From Solwaraspora sp. WMMA2065 (GTDB lineage Bacteria; Actinomycetota; Actinomycetes; Mycobacteriales; Micromonosporaceae), in NCBI RefSeq assembly GCF_030345075.1, contig NZ_CP128361.1, positions 3,286,001 to 3,350,000 of the forward strand: 64,000 nucleotides of DNA, written 5' to 3'. The position numbers were made by a program, and so were the translations under genes. The notes beneath the pieces were generated by a model. The model worked only from the letters and a program-made list of their open reading frames with translations, was not told the origin of the DNA and did not search any database. Of the stretch, positions 34,968-43,467 are shown in pieces. Position 1 is the stretch's first letter. Every line of letters starts with the position of its first letter.

Positions 34968-35294
34968 CAGCTGGTGAAGTGCCTTCCCCCCTCGACAGCG
35001 ACGCACGTCGCGCCACCCGTTGCAGCCTGCCAGCTCGCGCCGACCCGGGACATGGTCCCTTGTCCGGTGTTGGCCGCCGGCCGGGTCAGGTCCGCGCCAC
35101 CGATTCGACGGTGGTCCGCGACAACCGGACACCCGCCCTGACGCCAGGTGGCCAAGGCTGTCATTGCATCGCCAAGAATCGAAGTCTCGCTACCCGCGAG
35201 TACCCTTTACGGCTAACCTCGGACAATACTGCGCGGCGGGCAGGCGGAGCGATCCGGGGCCGGTGCGCAGCCGCAGCTGGTGGAGGAGGCCAAG
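34968..35294. other. Divergent intergenic region between FHA and aldehyde dehydrogenase genes
   Basis: About 327 bases that must hold promoters for the two divergent genes. The part from 35160 to 35240 is less GC-rich than its surroundings, but no spacing-correct -35/-10 pair could be assigned. No inverted repeat or coding frame stood out. Confidence 0.4.
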
Positions 35295-36797
35295 GTGACG
35301 GTGGTACGGAACCCAAGCCTGCCGGTGGTCGACGACGGGCACCTTCTCTCCTGCCACCCGGCGACCGGTGCGCAGGTGGGCCGGGTCCCGATCGCCGACC
35401 GCGATCAGGTCGCGGCGGCGGTGGCGGCGGCCCGGACCGCCGCCGATTGGTGGGTCGGAATCGGCCACGCGCAACGCCGCCGCCGGCTGCTGCGCTGGCG
35501 GTCGCTGCTCGCCACCCGGATCACCGAACTCGCCGATCTGGTCAACCGGGAGTGTGGCAAACCGGTGGCCGAGGCGGTCGTCGAGATCGCCGCCGCGATC
35601 GAACACATCGACTGGGCGGCCCAGCACGCCAGGCGGGTGCTCGGGGTCCGGCGGACCCGCACCCGGCTGATCACCGCCGAGTTCAGCGGTCACCTGGAGT
35701 ACCAACCGCTCGGAGTGATCGGGGTGATCGGCGCGTGGAACTACCCGGTGCTCATTCCGATCGGCCCGATCGCGTACGCGCTGGCCGCCGGCAACACGGT
35801 GGTCTTCAAACCCAGCGAGTACACCCCGGTGACCGGACAGTGGCTGGTCGACACGCTCACCGAGGCGGTCGGCGCGGAGTCGGTCCTGACGGCCGTACAC
35901 GGGCTTGGCGACGTCGGCGACGCGTTGTGCCGGTCCGGCGTGGACAAGCTCTCGTTCACCGGCTCACCACGGACCGGCCGCCTGGTCATGGCGGCCTGCG
36001 CCGAGACACTCACCCCGGTGGTGATCGAGGCCGGCGGCAAGGACGCGATGATCGTCGACGACGACGCCGACATCGACGCGGCGGCGGAGGCCTGCGTCTG
36101 GGGAGCGATGACCAACGCCGGGCAGAGCTGTATCGGCATCGAGCGGGTGTACGCGCTGGCCCCGGTGTACGACGCGTTCGTCACCGCGGTGGTGGACCGG
36201 GCCGGCCGGCTGACTGTCGGTAGCGGGCCGAAGGACCAGGTCGGGCCGATCGCCGTGCCCGGCCAGCTCGACGTCATCCGACGGCACATCGAGGACTCGC
36301 TGGCCGCCGGTGGGCGGGCGGTGCTCGGCGGTGCCGCAGCGGTACAGCCGCCGTACGTGCATCCGACCGTACTGGTCGACGTGCCGCCCGACTGCGCCGC
36401 CGTCCGGGAGGAGACCTTCGGACCGACCGTCACGATCCACCGGGTCGAGACCATCGACGAGGCGATCACGGCGGCCAACGACACCCGCTACGGGCTGGGC
36501 GGCGCGGTCTTCGGCAAGCGGCGGGGGATCGCCGTCGCCCGCCGGATTCGCAGTGGAATGGTGTCGATCAACTCGGTGCTCACCTTCGTCGGGTTCAGTG
36601 AGCTGCCGTTCGGCGGAGTCGGCGAATCGGGTTTCGGCCGGGTGCACGGTGAAGACGGGCTGCGGGAGTTTACCCGGTCCAAGGCGATCACCCGCCGCAG
36701 GGCACCGTCGCTGCTGCCGACGATGACGTTCGAGCGGACCCCGACCGACGTGGCCCGCATCGTCAAGGTGATCAAGCTGCGGTACGGCCGCGACTGA
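35295..36797 (+). CDS. Aldehyde dehydrogenase family protein
   Basis: The 500-residue product has the whole ALDH fold: GAWNYPVLIPIGPIAYAL and FKPSEYTP near 146-178, the NAD loop FTGSPRTGRL, the general base E245 in IEAGGKD and the catalytic C279 in GQSCIG, and a late motif PFGGVGESGFGRVHGEDG. GAWNYP and the C-terminal hydrophobic/basic end (FERTPTDVARIVKVIKLRYG) resemble ALDH3-like or succinate-semialdehyde-type enzymes acting on lipophilic aldehydes. The GTG at 35295 with GGAGGA eight bases upstream is preferred over a GTG at 35280. The specific substrate is unknown. Confidence 0.87.
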   Translation: MTVVRNPSLPVVDDGHLLSCHPATGAQVGRVPIADRDQVAAAVAAARTAADWWVGIGHAQRRRRLLRWRSLLATRITELADLVNRECGKPVAEAVVEIAAAIEHIDWAAQHARRVLGVRRTRTRLITAEFSGHLEYQPLGVIGVIGAWNYPVLIPIGPIAYALAAGNTVVFKPSEYTPVTGQWLVDTLTEAVGAESVLTAVHGLGDVGDALCRSGVDKLSFTGSPRTGRLVMAACAETLTPVVIEAGGKDAMIVDDDADIDAAAEACVWGAMTNAGQSCIGIERVYALAPVYDAFVTAVVDRAGRLTVGSGPKDQVGPIAVPGQLDVIRRHIEDSLAAGGRAVLGGAAAVQPPYVHPTVLVDVPPDCAAVREETFGPTVTIHRVETIDEAITAANDTRYGLGGAVFGKRRGIAVARRIRSGMVSINSVLTFVGFSELPFGGVGESGFGRVHGEDGLREFTRSKAITRRRAPSLLPTMTFERTPTDVARIVKVIKLRYGRD

Positions 36798-36804
36798 TCG
36801 CGGG

Positions 36805-38199
36805 TCAGCCGGCGATCGGCTGGTGCGCGCCGAGGCTGGCCTGGTCGGCGGCGGTGGTGCCGGCGATCCACCCGGCCCGGTTGTGACCGGCGATCGACCG
36901 GCTGGTCACCGTCGGGAAGAGCCGCTCGGTGGCCCGGTCCACCTGCTCGTCGCGGGCCGCCAGCACCGGCACCAGCGCGGTGCCGGTCCGCGCGGCCGCC
37001 TCTCGACCGACGTCGTCGGCGGCGGTACGCAACCGCTGCCCGATCCGCACCGCGTACGCCTCCAGGAAGGACTGGCGGAACGACCGGGTGGTCGACTGCC
37101 CGCCCCGGCCACGCTGCGGGCCGTTGCGCAGCATCGCCGCGGTGGCCTGTACCAGCAGCGAGGTGTGCAGCAACTCAACCGACTCGCAGTCGGCGGCGAA
37201 CCCGACGACGGTGGCGAAGCCGAGATTGTTGGACCACACCGACCGGCAGCCGTTCGCCTCGGCGACCTGCTGCAGCAGCAACGCCTTGGCCTGCTCGTAC
37301 GGTGCTTCCAGACCGATCCGGACGGCCACCGGGTCGACCTGTGGCCCGCCGGCACCGGTCTGCTGCGCGACGAGCAGCGCATGGTCGATGCGGTGCCGGG
37401 TCATCAGCTCCTGGGCCTTGGCCGACAGCGCTTCGGCCTCCTCCGCGAATTCGGTCGACTCGGCCTTGGCCAGCAGCGCCCGGATCCGGCCGAGCTGACG
37501 CTCGTCCACATCGTCCGTCCCGGCCGCCCCGGAGGGTGCGGCGGGGGTCGGCCGCCGACGCTGCTGCGTCCCGTCGTCACCGGGGCGGACCGTGCCGGGC
37601 AGCGGGGCCACCAGCTCCAGTCTCGGCAGGCCGATCAGCAGCCCGGCCACTCGCACCGCGAGCAGCACGGCAGCGGTCCGGTCCAGCTTGACTCCGGCCG
37701 CCCAGGCGGTCAGCCGGTGGTCGGGCCGAGCAGCACCCCACACGTCGAGGTCGAGATCACGCAGCTGGCGGTGCCAGCGGTCGGCGACCGTCGCCGGCGC
37801 GTACCCGCGCAGCTGCGCCGCGACGTACCCGGCGGTCAGGCTCACCGCCCGCTTGCCGAGCTCGCGGCCGGCCACCCGCAGCACGTCGGCCGGCATCCAG
37901 CCGTGGCCCCACAGCCCGGCGGCCACCTGCCGCAACGCCTCGTCTACCGCCTGGTCCACCAGCCGGCCGTCGGCTGCGACCAGCGCGGCCACGCACTCGT
38001 CGAGGTCGTCCGGTCGGTCGGCCGTCGCCATTCGGGCCGCCCGGCGCAGCAGCTCGTCGACCCGCTGCGCCTCGGTCGGTGGCTGGTAGAAACCGAACCC
38101 GTCGGGGTACGCCGCGCCGGCGGCCTGCGCCCGTTGGCGTTGCCGCTGCTCCCTGGCTTTCTTCTTGGCGGCTCGACGTTGCTGGTTGCGCACACCCAT
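36805..38199 (-). CDS. DUF2786 domain-containing protein
   Basis: The 464-residue product has a strongly basic N-terminus (NQQRRAAKKKAREQRQRQR), a helical region of unknown type and a DUF2786 module around residues 238-272 with RIRALLAKAESTEFAEEAEA and ELMTRHRID. DUF2786 occurs in phage and bacterial proteins of unknown function, sometimes with metal-binding or nucleic-acid links. No signal or membrane segment. A block of 17-base tandem repeats lies directly upstream of its start. Reading leftwards behind nucS, it may be co-transcribed with it. Confidence 0.8.
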   Translation of the reverse strand: MGVRNQQRRAAKKKAREQRQRQRAQAAGAAYPDGFGFYQPPTEAQRVDELLRRAARMATADRPDDLDECVAALVAADGRLVDQAVDEALRQVAAGLWGHGWMPADVLRVAGRELGKRAVSLTAGYVAAQLRGYAPATVADRWHRQLRDLDLDVWGAARPDHRLTAWAAGVKLDRTAAVLLAVRVAGLLIGLPRLELVAPLPGTVRPGDDGTQQRRRPTPAAPSGAAGTDDVDERQLGRIRALLAKAESTEFAEEAEALSAKAQELMTRHRIDHALLVAQQTGAGGPQVDPVAVRIGLEAPYEQAKALLLQQVAEANGCRSVWSNNLGFATVVGFAADCESVELLHTSLLVQATAAMLRNGPQRGRGGQSTTRSFRQSFLEAYAVRIGQRLRTAADDVGREAAARTGTALVPVLAARDEQVDRATERLFPTVTSRSIAGHNRAGWIAGTTAADQASLGAHQPIAG

Positions 38200-38227
38200 C
38201 GGGGAACTCCAGAAGCTCGGTGTCGGA

Positions 38228-38296
38228 GCTGGTCAAAGTTCGGAGCTGGTCAAAGTTCGGTGCTGGTCCGAAGGTTGCTGCTGGTCGAAAGTTGAC
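38228..38296. repeat. Four tandem 17-base repeats between nucS and the DUF2786 gene
   Basis: GCTGGTCAAAGTTCGG starts at 38228 and at 38245 as exact copies, then degenerate copies start at 38262 (GCTGGTCCGAAGGTTGC) and 38280 (GCTGGTCGAAAGTTGAC). A further partial copy runs into the end of nucS. On the leftward strand the core reads CGAACTTTGACCAGC. The block sits about 30 bases before the DUF2786 start codon. Confidence 0.9.
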
Positions 38297-38301
38297 GGTG
38301 G

Positions 38302-38958
38302 TCAGAACAGGGTGAGCTCGTCCCGCTCGATGCCCCGCAACTTGTCGTAGTCGACCACCACGCACCGGATGCCGCGGTCTTCGGCCAGCACCCGGGCCTG
38401 CGGTTTGATTTCCTGTGCCGCGAAGATGCCGGTCACCGGCGCCAGCAGTGGGTCTCGGTTGAGCAGTTCGAGGTAGCGGGTCAGCTGCTCGACACCGTCG
38501 ATCTCGCCCCGACGCTTCACCTCGACCGCGACGCTCGCCGCGCCGTCGCGACAGAGCAGGTCCACCGGGCCGATCGCCGTCATGTACTCCCGCCGCACCA
38601 GGGTGAAATCGTCACCGAAGGTGGTCGGGTTGGCGGCGAGCAGTTCCTGGAGATGCGCCTCCACCCCGTCCTTGCGCAGACCGGGGTCGACACCCAGGTC
38701 GTACGACATCTCCTGGAGAATCTCCTCCAGGGTGATCCGCAGCTCCTCGCCGGCCTTGTTGACCACCCGCCACATGCCCGGCGTCTCCTCCAGCCGGCAC
38801 GGCGGGCTCATCCAGTTCAGCGGCTTGTACGCCCGATCGTCGGCGTGAATCGAGACCGATCCGTCCGCTTTGACCATCAACAGCCGGGTGGCCGGCGGCA
38901 GATGCGCCGAGAGTCGACCGACGTAGTCCACCGAGCATCGAGCAATCACCAGCCGCAC
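38302..38958 (-). CDS. nucS: Mismatch-specific endonuclease NucS
   Basis: The 218-residue product matches NucS over its length: an N-terminal DNA-binding region with [20 protein letters not shown] and KPLNWMSPP, and a C-terminal RecB-like nuclease core with D133 in GPVDLLCRD and E146/K148 in VAVEVKRRG, then [15 protein letters not shown]. NucS carries out non-canonical mismatch repair in actinobacteria and archaea that lack MutS/MutL, acting with the sliding clamp; the C-terminal DELTLF looks like a clamp-binding tail. GTG start at 38958. The gene is 69 bases from the divergent DUF4126 gene. Confidence 0.93.
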   Translation of the reverse strand: MRLVIARCSVDYVGRLSAHLPPATRLLMVKADGSVSIHADDRAYKPLNWMSPPCRLEETPGMWRVVNKAGEELRITLEEILQEMSYDLGVDPGLRKDGVEAHLQELLAANPTTFGDDFTLVRREYMTAIGPVDLLCRDGAASVAVEVKRRGEIDGVEQLTRYLELLNRDPLLAPVTGIFAAQEIKPQARVLAEDRGIRCVVVDYDKLRGIERDELTLF

Positions 38959-39027
38959 CCGACGAGGGTAGCGCCAGCGGTGCCCGCGTACCGCGCAGGG
39001 CTGGCGCGGCGGTGCGATCCTGGTGAC

Positions 39028-39645
39028 GTGTTCGAACTGCTGACCGGGACCGGGCTGGCCTCATCCGCGGGGCTCAACGCCTACATCCCGCTGCTGACCG
39101 TCGGCGTGCTCGCCCGCTACACCAGCCTGATCACGCTGCCGGACGGCTGGCAGTGGATGTCCGACGAATGGGTGCTGGGCATCCTCGCCGTCCTGCTGGT
39201 TGTCGAGGTCGTCGCCGACAAGGTGCCGGTCGTCGACCACGTCAACGACGTGGTGCAGACGGTCGTCCGGCCGACCGCCGGCGGGCTGGCGTTCGGAGCG
39301 GGGTCGGCGTCGGAGACGGTGACGGTCAGCGACCCCGGAGGGTTCTTCTCCTCGGACCAGTGGGTTCCGGTGCTGGTCGGCGTGCTGATCGCGCTCGGCA
39401 TACATCTACTCAAGGCGACCGCCCGACCGGTGATCAACACCGCCACCGCCGGGATCGGCGCGCCGGTGGCGAGCACTGCCGAGGACGCGACCAGCGTGGT
39501 GATGTCGGTCGTCGCGATCCTGCTGCCCGTCCTGGTGCTGGTCTTCCTGGTGGCATTGCTGATCGGCGGGCCGCTGCTGATCCGCCGGGCCCGGCAGCGC
39601 CGCCGGGATCGGCAGGCGGCCCGGGCCGCCGGATACCGGGTCTGA
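39028..39645 (+). CDS. DUF4126 family membrane protein
   Basis: The 205-residue product opens [20 protein letters not shown], the conserved start of DUF4126 proteins, with [16 protein letters not shown] and [14 protein letters not shown] also typical. About four to five membrane segments are visible, including [20 protein letters not shown] near the end, followed by a basic Arg-rich C-terminus. The GTG at 39028 is used since the upstream frame runs through the divergent nucS start. Function of the family is not known. Confidence 0.82.
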   Translation: MFELLTGTGLASSAGLNAYIPLLTVGVLARYTSLITLPDGWQWMSDEWVLGILAVLLVVEVVADKVPVVDHVNDVVQTVVRPTAGGLAFGAGSASETVTVSDPGGFFSSDQWVPVLVGVLIALGIHLLKATARPVINTATAGIGAPVASTAEDATSVVMSVVAILLPVLVLVFLVALLIGGPLLIRRARQRRRDRQAARAAGYRV

Positions 39646-39676
39646 CCGGACATCCCGGGCCGCGCATCGCATCGCC

Positions 39677-40420
39677 TCACCGCCAGCGGAACAAGCGGGC
39701 CGCCAGGGCACCGACCACCGCCAGGTAGCTGACCATCACCAGCAGGTGCAGCGGACGAACCGCCTGCCCGGCCCAGCTGGCCTGCAAGGCCTGGCTCAGT
39801 GCGCCGAGCGGGGTGAGGTCGCTCAACCGGCGGATCGTCTCGGGCATCATCGGCCCCGGGGTCCACACCCCGGCGAAGAACAACATCGGGAAGTAGACCA
39901 GCATGCCGATGGCGTTCGCCGCCCGCCCGGTCGACGCCAGCGCCGCGATCAGCAACCCGACCGTGAAGGTGGCCGCCCCGCCCAGCAGGAACACACCGAG
40001 GAAGCTAACCGGATGCTCGGGCAGCGGCACCCGGAACGTGACCGCCGCCGCGGCGACGGCCAGACCGACCGCGAGCGTCGTCGCGGCCACCGAGACCAGC
40101 AGCTGGGCACCGAGCAGCTTCGCCGGGCGTACCGGGGTGGTGGCCATCCGGCGCAGCACCCCGCGTTCCCGGTACCCGGCCACGGTCGTGGGCAGGGTGG
40201 TGATCGCGACGGTGGCGACCGCCATCGCGACCACCACCGGCAGATAGATGTCGATCGGCCGCAGCCCGGCGAGCTCCGCCACCGGGGTACGGAAACCTGG
40301 CATCACCCCACCCAGCACGACGACCAGCAGCATCGGGAAGGCCAGCGACATCACGATCGCCGCCGGGTCCCGCAGGAACAGTTTGGCCTCCATCACGGTG
40401 AGCCGGCGCAGCGCGGTCAC
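39677..40420 (-). CDS. ABC-2 type exporter permease
   Basis: The 247-residue product has six membrane segments, including AIVMSLAFPMLLVVVLGGVM after the amphipathic N-terminus and the family signature region with RERGVLRRMATTPVRPAKLL. This is the DrrB-like arrangement of drug or lipid exporters. The GTG start overlaps the stop of the ATPase gene (GTGA) and the ribosome binding site GGAGG lies inside that gene, so the pair 40417/39677 is coupled. Cargo unknown. Confidence 0.87.
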   Translation of the reverse strand: MTALRRLTVMEAKLFLRDPAAIVMSLAFPMLLVVVLGGVMPGFRTPVAELAGLRPIDIYLPVVVAMAVATVAITTLPTTVAGYRERGVLRRMATTPVRPAKLLGAQLLVSVAATTLAVGLAVAAAAVTFRVPLPEHPVSFLGVFLLGGAATFTVGLLIAALASTGRAANAIGMLVYFPMLFFAGVWTPGPMMPETIRRLSDLTPLGALSQALQASWAGQAVRPLHLLVMVSYLAVVGALAARLFRWR

Positions 40421-41319
40421 CGGTCACCTCCGGTGAGGGCGAGGAACGCGTCGTCCAACGTCGCCTGCTGCAGGCGCAGCTCGCGCGGCGTGACGCCGTG
40501 CCGGGACAGCGCCGCCGCGACGGCGAAGAACAGCTCCGCACCGCCGTCGACAACGACCTCACGACCTTCGATGGTCACGGCGGTAACCTGCGGCAGCTCG
40601 GCCAGCAGGGCGAGGTCGAGCGGTCGGTCCGGGACGAACCGGATCCGCTGCCCGCTGTCGACGCTGGCGGCCAGCCCGGCCGGGGTGTCGAGGGCGACCA
40701 CCCGGCCGGCGTCGATCACCGCGACCCGGTCGCAGAGCCGCTCCGCCTCCTCCATCAGGTGCGTGACCAGCACCAAAGTGACGCCCCGGTTGCGGACCGA
40801 TTCGACAAGTCCCCAGGTGTCCCGGCGGGCCGCCGGGTCCAGCCCGGTGGTCAACTCGTCGAGGAACGCCACCTTCGGGTCGCCGACCAGGGCCAGGGCG
40901 ACGGACAGGCGCTGCTTCTGCCCGCCGGAGAGCTGGCCGAAGCGGGCGTCGTGCCGAGCGGACAGGCCGAGCAGGTCGAGCAGCTCCCGCCAGTCGGCCG
41001 GCTGCCGGTAGAAGGAGCTGTAGAGCTCCAGCGCCTCCCACACCTTGATCCGCTCCGGTAGCTGGCTTTCCTGCAGCTGCGCCCCGAGTCGCTGGCGCAG
41101 CCGCGCGCCGTCGCGTTGCGGGTCCAGGCCGAGCACCCGTACGGTGCCCCGGTCCGGCCGGCGCAGCCCGAGCGCGCACTCCACAGTGGTGGTCTTGCCG
41201 GCACCGTTACGGCCGAGGATCCCGAAAATCTCCCCCTCATCGACGGTGAACGACACGTCGTCCACCGCGATCAGGTCGCCGTACCGCTTGTGCAGCTGCT
41301 CGATCTCGATGACGGACAT
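40417..41319 (-). CDS. ABC transporter ATP-binding protein (DrrA-like)
   Basis: The 300-residue product has Walker A GRNGAGKTTT (about 38-47), signature LSGGQKQR and Walker B KVAFLDELTTGLDPAAR. The usual DEPTTGLD Pro is replaced by Leu (DELTTGLD), while catalytic Glu and D-loop are kept. The C-terminal 90 residues match the extra domain of DrrA-type exporters (DSGQRIRFVPDRP). It partners the permease at 39677. The ATG at 41319 is preceded by AGGAGCG. Confidence 0.9.
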   Translation of the reverse strand: MSVIEIEQLHKRYGDLIAVDDVSFTVDEGEIFGILGRNGAGKTTTVECALGLRRPDRGTVRVLGLDPQRDGARLRQRLGAQLQESQLPERIKVWEALELYSSFYRQPADWRELLDLLGLSARHDARFGQLSGGQKQRLSVALALVGDPKVAFLDELTTGLDPAARRDTWGLVESVRNRGVTLVLVTHLMEEAERLCDRVAVIDAGRVVALDTPAGLAASVDSGQRIRFVPDRPLDLALLAELPQVTAVTIEGREVVVDGGAELFFAVAAALSRHGVTPRELRLQQATLDDAFLALTGGDR

Positions 41320-41340
41320 GGCGTCGCTCCTCAGCTCTCC

Positions 41341-42066
41341 TCAGCCGGAGATCTTCTTCAGTGGCAGCCGGCGGACCAGCAGCCAGGTGACGGCACCGGC
41401 GACCAGCAGGGTCAGCAGCGCGATCGCCGTTCCGGTGCCAGCGTGTGCCTCGTCGTCAAGGCCGAGCATCCGGGCGAGGCCGAACCCGGTCCATTCGGTA
41501 CGGAAGCCGATCTCGACGACGAACGCCGGCAGCAGCACCACTGGCAGCAGCAACGTCCCCCACCACGGATTGAGCAGGTGGTAGACGATCGCGGTCAGTA
41601 CCCCGGCCGCCATGTAGCCCAGGTTGACCAGGCTGTACTCCAGCCAGATCGCGGCGGCGTCGCCTGCCGAACCGACCAGGTACGGCTCGGTGAGCCCGTC
41701 GAGCAGACCGAAGACGTCGAGGGTCAGGTATTCGAGGCCGAAGCCGAGCGTCGTCAGGGTGGAGAAACCGAGGGCGTACGGCACGAGGAAGCCCCAGGAG
41801 CCAATCAGCGCGTCCCGCCGGGTGACGCCGTGGGCGACGAACATCGGCAGGTAGGTGCCGACGGCGATGATGCCGAACACGAAGGTGAACCAACGCGGTG
41901 CCTGCAGGCCCATGTTCTGCCACATGCTCGCTTCGACCGTGCCGAACCGGGCGATCAGGCCGACGACCACGGCCCAGACCAGGTAGATGATCGTCCAGTA
42001 CCACCCGGCCAGCGGCAGCGACCGGCGCAGCAGCGTACGGGTGACCTTCCAGGCGGTGGCGTTCAT
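41341..42066 (-). CDS. ABC exporter membrane protein of the GntR-linked set
   Basis: The 241-residue product has about six hydrophobic segments (WYWTIIYLVWAVVVGLI, FVFGIIAVGTYLPMFVAHG, GTLLLPVVLLPAFVVEIGF among them) and ends in a short basic tail. AHGVTRRDALIGSW in the first third is similar to the conserved loop of permeases that are encoded with YtrA-type regulators. It overlaps the ATPase gene at 42063 by four bases and belongs to the leftward operon 42953-42063-41341. The transported substrate is unknown; YtrA systems often respond to cell-wall-active compounds. Confidence 0.8.
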   Translation of the reverse strand: MNATAWKVTRTLLRRSLPLAGWYWTIIYLVWAVVVGLIARFGTVEASMWQNMGLQAPRWFTFVFGIIAVGTYLPMFVAHGVTRRDALIGSWGFLVPYALGFSTLTTLGFGLEYLTLDVFGLLDGLTEPYLVGSAGDAAAIWLEYSLVNLGYMAAGVLTAIVYHLLNPWWGTLLLPVVLLPAFVVEIGFRTEWTGFGLARMLGLDDEAHAGTGTAIALLTLLVAGAVTWLLVRRLPLKKISG

Positions 42067-42956
42067 CGCCGGGCCTCCTTGTCCGTGGTGTCCGCCGTGA
42101 GGTGTACGAACAGGTCCTGCAGCCCGATCGGGCCGAGCTCCAGGCCGGCGGCGCGGGCGGCGGCCCGGTCGCCGTCGTCGACGGCCCCGAAGACGGTGGT
42201 GGACCGGGTGCCGCCGAGCTGCTGGCTGCCGAGCACGGTGCGTCCGGTGACGAACGCGTCGACGGCGGCGGCCGGGCCGGTCACTGCCGTCCCCCGGGCC
42301 CGCAGCGTCTCGGTCTCCTCGTGGGCGACCAGCCGACCCCGGTGCAGCACCACCACCTCCTCGAACAGCGACCCGACCTCCTCGATCAGGTGGGTGGAGA
42401 GCACAATGGTGCGCGGGTGCGCGAGGTAGTCGTTGAGCACTTCCTCGTAAAAGGCGTACCGGCTGGGTGCGTCGAGGCCGAGGTAGGCCTCGTCGAAGAT
42501 GGTCAGCGGTGCCCGGGCGGCCAGCCCGAGGGTGACGCTGAGCGCCGACTTCATGCCCCGGCTCAGCCCGTTGAGCCGCTTGCGCATCGGCAGGTCGAAC
42601 CGCTCGACCAGACGGGCGGCGTAGTCGGCGTCCCAGTTGGGCCGCAGTGTCGCGGCGAGGTCCAGGATGCAGCTGACCCGGTCGGTGTCCTGGGCGTCAA
42701 CCCGGTCCCGGACGAACGTGATCTGCGACATGATCGCCGCGTTCTCAAACGGGTCGGCGCCGCCGATGCGCGCCGTGCCGCTGGTGGCGGCCCGGAAGGC
42801 GGACAGTACGGCGAGCAGGCTGGTCTTGCCGGAGCCGTTGCGGCCGAGCAGTCCGTAGATCTTGCCCGGGACGAGAGTGAGGTCGAGCGAGTCGACGGCG
42901 ACGGTGTCGCCGTAGCGGACGGTGAGATTGCGGGTCTCGATGCCCAGGCCGGTCAC
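42063..42956 (-). CDS. ABC transporter ATP-binding protein with a degenerate signature
   Basis: The 297-residue product has Walker A GRNGSGKTSLL (about 38-48), but the signature is LSRGMKSALSV instead of LSGGQ and Walker B reads LTIFDEAYLGLDAPSR, so the DEPT Pro-Thr is replaced by Ala-Tyr. This variant is common in ATPases that go with YtrA-family regulators. It overlaps the regulator gene (start) and the permease gene (end) by four bases each, so the three are coupled. Confidence 0.87.
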   Translation of the reverse strand: MTGLGIETRNLTVRYGDTVAVDSLDLTLVPGKIYGLLGRNGSGKTSLLAVLSAFRAATSGTARIGGADPFENAAIMSQITFVRDRVDAQDTDRVSCILDLAATLRPNWDADYAARLVERFDLPMRKRLNGLSRGMKSALSVTLGLAARAPLTIFDEAYLGLDAPSRYAFYEEVLNDYLAHPRTIVLSTHLIEEVGSLFEEVVVLHRGRLVAHEETETLRARGTAVTGPAAAVDAFVTGRTVLGSQQLGGTRSTTVFGAVDDGDRAAARAAGLELGPIGLQDLFVHLTADTTDKEARR

Positions 42957-43321
42957 TGGTGTTCCCCTCCTGCTGCGTGTTGAATGCGGGCGACGACCTC
43001 GGTCAACGGGATGCCGATGATCCGGGCCTCGGTGACCATCGGGTCGACGACCTCGGTGAAGAACCGGTCGCGGCGTTGGCCGCGCAGCGTCTCGCGGGCG
43101 TTGGGGCTGACGAACATCCCGATGCCCCGCTTCTTGAACAGCACGCCCTCGTCGATGAGCTGGTGGAAGCCCTTGGCGGCGGTGGCGGGGTTGATCCGGT
43201 AGTAGCTGGCGTACTGGTTGGTGGACATGACCTGCTCGCCCTCCTGCAGCGCCCCGCTCAGGATGTCGTTTTTGATCTTGTCGGCTATCTGCTGATAGAT
43301 CGGACTTCGATCATCGAACAC
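42953..43321 (-). CDS. GntR family regulator, YtrA subfamily
   Basis: The 122-residue product has a winged helix (SPIYQQIADKIKNDILSGAL, then YASYYRINPATAAKGFHQLI and GVLFKKRGIGMFV) and only a short helical tail without a large effector domain, which defines the YtrA subfamily. Such regulators usually repress their own ABC operon. It is the first gene of the operon with the ATPase and permease, and a perfect palindrome with TTCATTAC half-sites lies just upstream. The ATG at 43321 is used. Confidence 0.9.
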   Translation of the reverse strand: MFDDRSPIYQQIADKIKNDILSGALQEGEQVMSTNQYASYYRINPATAAKGFHQLIDEGVLFKKRGIGMFVSPNARETLRGQRRDRFFTEVVDPMVTEARIIGIPLTEVVARIQHAAGGEHQ

Positions 43322-43341
43322 GGGAGCACCTCTGGTTCACT

Positions 43342-43365
43342 GGTTCATTACTCGTGTAATGAACC
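43342..43365. promoter_or_regulatory. Palindromic operator candidate for the YtrA-type regulator
   Basis: GGTTCATTAC (43342-43351) and GTAATGAACC (43356-43365) are perfect inverted repeats around TCGT. The site is 20 bases before the regulator's start and lies in an AT-richer patch, in line with an autoregulatory operator covering a leftward promoter. A half-site GGTTCACT precedes it at 43334. Confidence 0.8.
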
Positions 43366-43467
43366 GTAGCACCGGCGAACCAACCCAGTCCAGCCCGCCA
43401 GCGGTGTCCGTCACCACCACGACACCCGGGCGCCTTCCCCCGCACGGCAGGGGCGATAGTTGACGCC

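Noticed and set aside
38228-38296. The 17-base repeats as a CRISPR array
   Set aside because: The repeats are directly abutting with no spacers and no cas genes are near.
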